NCBI RefSeq assembly: GCF_000004195.4
Contig: NC_030678.2
Span: 76,381,404 to 76,445,403, forward strand
Length of the DNA: 64,000 nucleotides
DNA from: Xenopus tropicalis
Taxonomy: Eukaryota; Chordata; Amphibia; Anura; Pipidae
Direction: 5' to 3'
In this document: positions 57,421 to 64,000 of the stretch, piece by piece
How the letters are laid out: each line of letters starts with the position of its first letter
Numbering within the stretch: the stretch's first letter is position 1
The notes under the pieces: generated by a model
The model's input: only the letters and a program-made list of their open reading frames with translations
Databases searched by the model: none
Told to the model about the DNA's origin: nothing
Program-made: the position numbers and the translations under genes

Positions 57421-58610
57421 CAAATATTGTTAAGTCATTGTTTATGAAGTCAGAAGTAGGACAAAGTAACCATTACATTAAAGACCAACCACACAAAAAT
57501 ACATTCACACGTGTTGGACCAACAAACTTTACCTGGGCAGGAACTGGTGTGAATGATGCATAATCACTGTAAAGCACTATATACAGTAAATAAAGGATGA
57601 TAATTATAATAAAATATACAGGTGGTCTGTAAGTACTGGTATGCCACACTGTCCCCAGTAGTAATGGCTGCATTAACTGGCCACAGATCTGCCAAAGCAA
57701 AGTATCAGTCTAATATAAGTCTAACTTACCATACACATAATTACCTACACTAAACTCTTCTGACCAGTTGGTTTGTAAAATTTTACCATGCATTTCTGGG
57801 TCAGCTTGCAACTTTATACATTTGGCAAATCCGGTTAAGTTTTCCATTTTGGCTTTTCAAGCAATCGCGTCAGAGGTTGATTGGACACATGAACAGTTTT
57901 AAGGGCCCACACACAGACAGTTACACAGTTTAGTGTGGAATTGATGAAGCCACATCAAGAATCTGCTTGTATTCAGCCAGAGTGATTCTCTATCCATCTT
58001 ATTAGTGGTCAGCGTACAAGAGGGACTTGCAAGTTTGTAATAAATTACCAGCAATTACAGGCAGTGGGAAAATGTGCACCTGGGCAGTAACCCAGAGCAA
58101 CCAATGATTTGCATTTTTCAAACTGCTGCAGGTAGAACAATGCAAGCAAAGATCTGAAAAAGAAATAATGTTGCTGCTTCTGCTTACTGCTATTTATCTT
58201 TGCAGAAACCAGCTTTTTGTAATATTATTTGCTTACACAGCTGCATAGAAAACTCTGTACCTCATTCTAAATTAGACTGAACTATAACATTGTTAAGAGT
58301 CACTGAATGAATATTTTATGGAGACCACACCTTCTCTTTAATCCAGGATGCCTTTAAAAAATGCAATGCAGTTACATATACTTGATCACCTTGTACCGCT
58401 GAGAAGTTGCCACACATCAGGTCAACACTCTAAAGAAAGTTCTTGGCAAAAGTATAATTCTTCCTCCCACTAGTGCCCATCCCATAATTAGCATGTCATT
58501 TAGATGAAGACAGATTTCTCTTGTCAGATCGGGAACTGCATTGGCTTGTTGATGCAGACCTTGCTTAGTCAGTTTCAATTCCTTTTGTTGTTCCCTTGTT
58601 GTGAGTGTAG
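57421..58610. other. No gene seen
   Basis: Nothing recognisable. Confidence 0.4.
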
Positions 58611-58688
58611 GACTGGCCAGACAGGAGAGGACTTAAGCTGCCCATACATGCGACTGGCCAGACCGGAGAGGACTTAAGCTGCCCATAC
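58611..58688 (+). repeat. 41-bp tandem duplication
   Basis: GACTGGCCAGACAGGAGAGG starts at 58611 and again, with one change, at 58652. The copies also share ACTTAAGCTGCCCATACA. Confidence 0.85.
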
Positions 58689-59439
58689 AATCGGCCCGTG
58701 TATGGGGACCTTTAGACTTGAAGTATATTGCAATATATGGACAAAAAAGGGGGACATTTCTTGGCAGCTTAATTCACAGAATGTCTTGATATATATATAG
58801 TTAAAGGGTGAGTGCAGAGTACCTCTTGTTGTTGTTGTGTATATATATGAATAATAAATGAACCTAGGTATTTCTGGAAATGAAAAATACCTTTCAAAAG
58901 CAAATGCATTCTTAGCCTAGGCCTATACAAATGTTATGAGTACTCTAACGCCAGTGGCTCTAACAGCTACAAAGCAGCACTGTAAAGAATAACTTTTTTA
59001 AAGTGTCATAATGTGCATGCAAATTTTAACAGATTTATTTTTACCAATAGCCTTAGACTCCACAGAAGGAAGCAGTCGTGCTGAGACTAGAACTCTTTGA
59101 ATGATAATTTATATGGGCTCTCAGGGAATTTGCATCAAAGTGTGGCCCACAGCTCAGAGATCAGATGGCTGCATCACATTGGTTGCTTCAATCTCATTTC
59201 CCTGTGGCTTTAAATTTATCTAAAATGTATTATTTTGTAAAAAGTTTAATCCATATTTGTACCCCAGTTCAAACTTTTAAATGAATATAGTAAAGGTGCT
59301 CTTTAGCAATGTTTTACTTGGTCATTACGAAGTTGATAAATTAACCAAACCAAAACTAAATATGACATTTTCTTCTGGTCCAGAAGCTTTTTTAATTGAT
59401 TTACTATAAGGTATTGTCATCTGTTTTAATGTTCTCTGC
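58689..59439. other. No gene seen
   Basis: AT-rich intergenic sequence. Confidence 0.4.
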
Positions 59440-59495
59440 TGGGTTTGAACCTGAGACCTAGGCAGCCCTCTGCCCTTAACCTCATCCTACAGAGG
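59440..59495 (-). repeat. tRNA-derived SINE head
   Basis: On the minus strand, GTAGGATGAGGTTAAGG (59474-59490) resembles a polymerase III A box and AGGTTCAAACCC (59441-59452) a B box, about 30 bases apart as in tRNA-derived SINEs. No cloverleaf-forming tRNA is complete here, so it is not called a tRNA gene. Confidence 0.45.
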
Positions 59496-60207
59496 CATGT
59501 GATTATATGATTAATATATGATTAAGGGTTTACACCCAAAGCATTTCAGGCTTTTGCACCACAGCCACCCATGGTTTTAATAAATAAATAAAAGATTGTT
59601 TTAATACTGTAGCAGGAGTGTGGCCCTTTTCCTTTTTTTTATTTTTTACACCACACCGTGCTTGATTGGTGGGCACTTGACTCTCTTGGCTCCTTCCCCT
59701 GCTAAAAAAAAGTGTGATAAAAGGGAGTGAGTCTGACCTGATATTTTTTTTTTACCTTCCTGTTGGTCACACTGCCCATGGCAGATGCTTTTATTATAGA
59801 TGTCTTCTATTTAAAGACATTTGTTTCTGAGCCTGCCTGATCTCTGCCTGCTGGGACTTGAGCTTGTTAAGTCTTCCCCTGTCAGTCTAGCATGTGTACC
59901 AGTTCCTACCTTCTGCCTTGCCTGCAATTCTTTGTTAACCCTGCCTGTACTTCTGTAAAATGTTCCTTTTTGCCAAGCATCTGCACTGCCAGTTTCTCAC
60001 ACAGTTTCCTCCATTTCCCCTACTCGAAATACTTCTGGTCATTTATTGAAATACTTTTAGAATCAAAAATTTAATAGAATGGTAAAAAAAAAGATACCTT
60101 TAGTTTTGCCATATACCACCTCAGAACAGGCAAACACTTTTAAATGTAAAAATCATACATAAACACTTCAAAATACATTGGTAAAAAGACTGGACAGTCA
60201 CATTCAA
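59496..60207. other. No gene seen
   Basis: AT-rich with a T run near 59742; no protein feature. Confidence 0.4.
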
Positions 60208-60272
60208 CATAAATCAAGTTGAGAGAATACTTTATTGAGAGAATACAATACAATCTCAACTTGATTTTATGT
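60208..60272. repeat. Short palindrome
   Basis: ACATAAATCAAGTTGAGA and its near inverse TCTCAACTTGATTTTATGT flank a duplicated TTGAGAGAATAC. Confidence 0.7.
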
Positions 60273-60720
60273 CTTTTTACAAATAAAAAACTCTTCTCGA
60301 GAAATGTTTACATAAAAAATTACCTTGAGATAAAAAGAAAATTTGAGTATTACAAAATCATCTGCTTGTCTGTAAACCATGAGTTTTAGTTTTAATTTTT
60401 GCTGTTCTGATCATTGCCCTTAGAAGTACTGTTTGCCATTTGAACTCTAAGGAATGATGGGATATTACCATAGGCGGAGGGTGACTTTTTTGTTTGGGGG
60501 GGCTAAATATGGGCCCGTACACAGACTGACCTACAGCTAATGTGACACTTAGTGGATTCGCTGCTGGTGTAAAAAATTAACCTCCCAACTACCTCTTGCC
60601 ATTCCCACTGACTCCCAGGGATACTGTACAAAAGTGCGGGTGGGGGTGCTTTTTTTAACCATAAAATGCTTAGGATGTAAAAGCATTCATTTTATACATT
60701 TGTGTTTGTGATCAGTTAGC
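60273..60720. other. No gene seen
   Basis: 60465-60520 (GGCGGAGGGTGACTTTTTTG) resembles the start of a dispersed repeat that ends near 62680 (AATCCGCCTATGG). Confidence 0.35.
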
Positions 60721-61145
60721 TTCAAGGGGTAGTTCACCTTTAAATTAACTTTTAATATGATGTAGACATTGATATCCTGAGACAAGTTGCAATAGGTCCT
60801 CTTTTATTTTTAATGGTTTTTCGGTTATTTAGCTTATTGTTCAGCAGCTCTCCATTTGGTATTTCAGCAGCTATTTGGTTGCTAGGGTCTTATTTACCAG
60901 GTAGTGGTTTAAACAAGAGATGAGAATATGAATAGTTAAGGGGCCTGCATGGAAAAGTAAAACTGTAGCTTCACAGAGCAATACTTTTTGGTCAGTGACC
61001 CTCATTTGAAAGCTGGAAAGAGGCAGAAGCGAAAGGCAAATTATTCAAAAACTATAATTAACTTGGAAGACCAATTGCAAAGTTGCTAGGAATAGGCCAT
61101 TTAATAACATACTACAAGTTAACTTAAAAGTGAACTTCCCCTTTA
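60721..61145. mobile_element. T2-like MITE, GGGGTAGTTCACC subfamily
   Basis: Ends AGGGGTAGTTCACCTTTAAA and, inverse, AAAAGTGAACTTCCCCTTT. Shares CAAAGTTGCTAGGAATAGG and TTGGTTGCTAGGGTC with 5393-5851 and 7852-8195. Confidence 0.75.
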
Positions 61146-61203
61146 GATGGGTTTAAGTTAGCTTTATAGAGAGAGAGGCAGCAGGTACTGACATCCCATG
61201 CAC

Positions 61204-62025
61204 GTTATATACAGTGAGACGCAGTCTCTATATACAAAACCAGCACATTACCGTATTTTTCGCCATATAAGGCGCTCCGGAATATAAGACACACCCAATT
61301 TTAAAGGAGGAAAATCTAGAAAAGATTCTGAACCAAATCAATTGAGTAACCTGAAGCTCTTGAATCACCATCTATATTTCCCCCAAAATAAATCAGTTCT
61401 AAATCACCAACAGCTTAAGATCGTACACTAAACTCCCCTCCCAATGCAGTCCCCATGCTCCTCACATACAATGCGTGTAAACTATATACTACTACTATAT
61501 ACTCACATATAGGTGCCACAACAAGTTCCCTGTGCTCCTTATTTTCCCCTAAGCGGGAAGCCGTGCGCCCGTCCATCCACGGGGGGTGTGTGTTCTTGGG
61601 TGTTGTAGTATATAGTTGCGAGCGCGCCGGACTGACAGGCGCCTACAGTCCCCGGAGCGTGCTGCCGTATTGACTCACATATAGGTGCCCTGTTCCCCGT
61701 GCTCCTCATATTCCCCAGAGCGAAGCCGTGCGCATGCGCGCCTGTGCACCTGCCGGCGGGTACACGGGCGCGCGTGCGCACGGCTTCGCTCTGGGGAATA
61801 TGAGGAGCACGGGGAACAGGGCACCTATATGTGAGTCAATATTTGTCGTATTTGTCATATAAGACGCACCAACTTTTCCCCCCCAGTTTTGGGGAAGAAA
61901 AAGTGCGTCTTATACGGCGAAAAATACGGTATATGCAGTGAAACGCAGTCTTTATATACAAAACCAGCACATTATATGCAGTGAGACACAGTCTTTACAT
62001 ACAAAACCAGCACATTATATGCCAT
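61204..62025 (+). repeat. 43-bp tandem repeat interrupted by a transposon
   Basis: The unit is about TTATATGCAGTGAGACGCAG followed by TCTTTATATACAAAACCAGCACA. Copies are at 61204-61248, 61930-61972 and 61973-62015, with a fourth start at 62016. A 679-bp element splits the first from the rest. Confidence 0.85.
61251..61929. mobile_element. DNA transposon-like element, CCGTATTTTTCG ends
   Basis: 679 bp. Left end CCGTATTTTTCGCCATATAA, right end inverse (TTATACGGCGAAAAATACGG). TA on both sides; intact units of the tandem repeat read GCACATTATATGCAG, which proves a TA duplication. A large internal palindrome (about 61680-61845, including CGAAGCCGTGCGCATGCGC) and direct copies of TTGACTCACATATAGGTGCC are present. 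No transposase, so non-autonomous. Confidence 0.85.
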
Positions 62026-63390
62026 GAGGAGCAGTGGGCACTGATGGCAAATATTCAGGCCCTGGCACTATAACACTGGCACTGATACACAGCATTGGCT
62101 CCACTGTAACTAACTAGAAATGAAAAAAACAATGACAAAAGTAAAAGAAATATAGAAAGTGCAAATAACAAATATATAAAAGCACAATGAGCTTTGTCAG
62201 GGGGAAAAAGTTAACTTACCCTCCATCTGTTAGGGTAGGGGATATTATAGATGTCAGGTGACAAAAAACAATTTAATTTCAGCTAGTGGGTCAGCCTTTA
62301 GAACATATACAGTATAGTACTTGTGTATAGTACCTGTGTATAGTGCCTGTGGGATTAAAACTGCAGCAAAAGTTCAAAGTTGGTTCTTGGGTAAAGTTTA
62401 CAGCCTGCAGATTCTTCTTTTTTTTGTCTTCAATTCAAATTGCAAAATCTCCCGATCCCTGTCTGCATCTGCGCCTTGATTGGTCAATTTTACTGCCTGT
62501 CAAGAAAGCTGTGCTCTGATTGGAGAATCCACAAGAAGAAAGATCCAATCAGAGCACAGCTGATTTCTGCAGAACCCGGGGAAGATTTGCAGGACAGTGC
62601 AGCAAGGGAGCCAGGTTTTAAGGTGCCAAAGCAGGTTTGGGGAGGCTTAGCCTCCCCAAGCCTTATTGAAAATCCGCCTATGGATATTACATTTAAAACA
62701 TACAGGCACATGCTCTGTGCTCACTATATAGTGCATATATGGATTAAAAATCACAATATAAGGCTGATTGGTAATTTATACAGTCAACTACTACATGGCA
62801 ACTCCAAAACCAGTGCAATTAACATCAGAATTTAATCATTAGCCCAATAACATCAGCTCATATTACAGGCCAACCTCATTTTCTGCTTGATAATTTGCTA
62901 CAACCCCTAAGTTTAGCTTCTCAACAGCTGCTCAGAGCACACTGAGCATGTGAGTGTTACAGACTATTTCCAATATGGGGAGCTCCTGTGACAAATTTGA
63001 CAAGTTCTGGATTATTGCAGCTTTTGAGATGCTGAACACTGAGGCTGGTGCGGTAAGAACAGTATATAAAATATGGCATTTTTATCCATATTTATTTTAG
63101 GGTTTAGTTCTCCTTGAACAAAATAAACAGATCTGTCTGGTAACAGCGTGTACACAAACACTTTGCTCTGAAATGTAATTTTCTTATGGTAGCCTGTTCC
63201 ACTGAATGATAATTTAATTAAATAACTACACTATGGCCAAAGAATGTGTGTTGGTGTGCTTAGCCAATCATCTCCTTTAATTTCTTCTGTAATCCTTTTC
63301 ATTGCATTGGCAAGAGAGGAACAGATTTTAACACCTGTTAACAGAGCCCATTTATAGCAATCAATAGCAACTCATCAGCTGTGTGCTTTC
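62026..63390. other. Intergenic, one palindrome, no gene
   Basis: A perfect 17-base inverted repeat, AGCTGTGCTCTGATTGG (62507-62523) and CCAATCAGAGCACAGCT (62545-62561), lies in a GC-richer stretch. The open frames across it are incidental. Confidence 0.45.
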
Positions 63391-63393
63391 TAA

Positions 63394-63705
63394 GGCTGAT
63401 GCCACACTGAGCGTATGGTATATATTTTTGGCAAGCCGAAAATCGCTTGCCTAAAATACCACCATACGCTCCTACCTGTGCCTGCACCCGAATGAAATAC
63501 GCTCGGGTGCAGGTACATGTAGCCGATATCCGCTGAAGATACGAAGTCTCAGGCTTCTTGGCACATATCGGCTACATGTGCCTGCACCCGAGCATATTTC
63601 ATTCACTCGGGTGCAGGCACAAGGTAGGGTAGATCTAGCATAGCGTGGCGTATTCTCAGCAATTGTTTTTCAGCTTGCCAAAAATGCGCCTGTGCGGCCT
63701 CAGCC
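63394..63705. mobile_element. Harbinger-type MITE
   Basis: 312 bp with ends GGCTGATGCCACAC and, inverse, GTGCGGCCTCAGCC, bracketed by TAA at 63391-63393 and 63706-63708. A 3-bp TWA duplication fits PIF/Harbinger. It has a long internal palindrome with GTGCCTGCACCCGA and TCGGGTGCAGG repeated several times. Confidence 0.8.
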
Positions 63706-63708
63706 TAA

Positions 63709-64000
63709 CAAGGGACCAGTTAATGAATACCACCTGCTGAATGGTAAATCATTGTACAGTACCTGTATGAAATGGTTTAAATAACTGACTACCAAGACCA
63801 GATTAGATTAATAGCATAATTTGGTTTAGTAAGAAATTAACTTTTCAAGCTTTTACATAGGGATGTGCAGAATACTCTAACGTGCCTCAGTCAAAGGCTG
63901 CTCTGCAACAGACCTGATGAATTGACATGCATGCAGAATTTCAATAGGACACCAGCAAACTTCAAAACATTTGTGTCGTTAATTAAGTCAATAGAATTTG
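63709..64000. other. No gene seen
   Basis: AT-rich flank to the window end. Confidence 0.4.

Noticed and set aside
59440..59495. Possible tRNA gene on the minus strand
   Set aside because: A- and B-box-like motifs are present but no complete cloverleaf or acceptor stem; better explained as a tRNA-derived SINE.

Overview
The window is vertebrate nuclear DNA, almost certainly from a frog of the genus Xenopus. It is AT-rich, has long introns and few open frames, and is packed with miniature inverted-repeat elements. Most of these begin TTAAAGG and sit between TTAA target duplications, as expected for the T2 / Kolobok-like MITEs abundant in Xenopus. I see no prokaryotic features, rRNA or CRISPR arrays.

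Only two host genes are supported, in a divergent pair about 16 kb apart. On the minus strand, 6424-6488 is the first coding exon of a MORC-family ATPase, best matched to MORC1; the rest of that gene lies left of the window. On the plus strand, four exons (22575-22623, 30792-30925, 33853-33944, 37246-37294) join in phase into a 107-residue secreted-type protein that looks like vertebrate C3orf85. From memory, the human genes MORC1 and C3orf85 are also neighbours in divergent orientation, so synteny and sequence support each other.

Layout: 1-6423 is MORC1 intron 1 with MITEs and an unidentified coding-like remnant. 6.5-22.5 kb is intergenic, holding a duplicated LTR-like block (10.3-11.9 kb), an 88-bp minisatellite (12.5-13.2 kb), a pair of related modules of which one has grown a 23-copy minisatellite (14-15.7 kb), an L2/CR1-type LINE remnant (15.9-16.5 kb) and several MITEs. 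22.6-37.4 kb is the C3orf85-like gene, with MITEs and Tx1-like LINE remnants in its introns. From 37.4 kb to the end no host exon is convincing. That stretch holds an internally deleted LTR retrotransposon with a perfect target duplication (38.1-38.6 kb), a 4-kb satellite-like array with a higher-order repeat (40.2-44.2 kb), an apparently intact Tc1/Sleeping Beauty-type transposon (48.5-50.1 kb) flanked by snap-back palindromes, and further MITEs.

The most unusual signals are: three minus-strand motifs that fit the catalytic half of a hammerhead ribozyme; the satellite array, in which every monomer carries an ATTGG (CCAAT) box next to a CCGCCC-type box; and several insertions whose target duplications can be proved inside the window because a repeat supplies the empty site.
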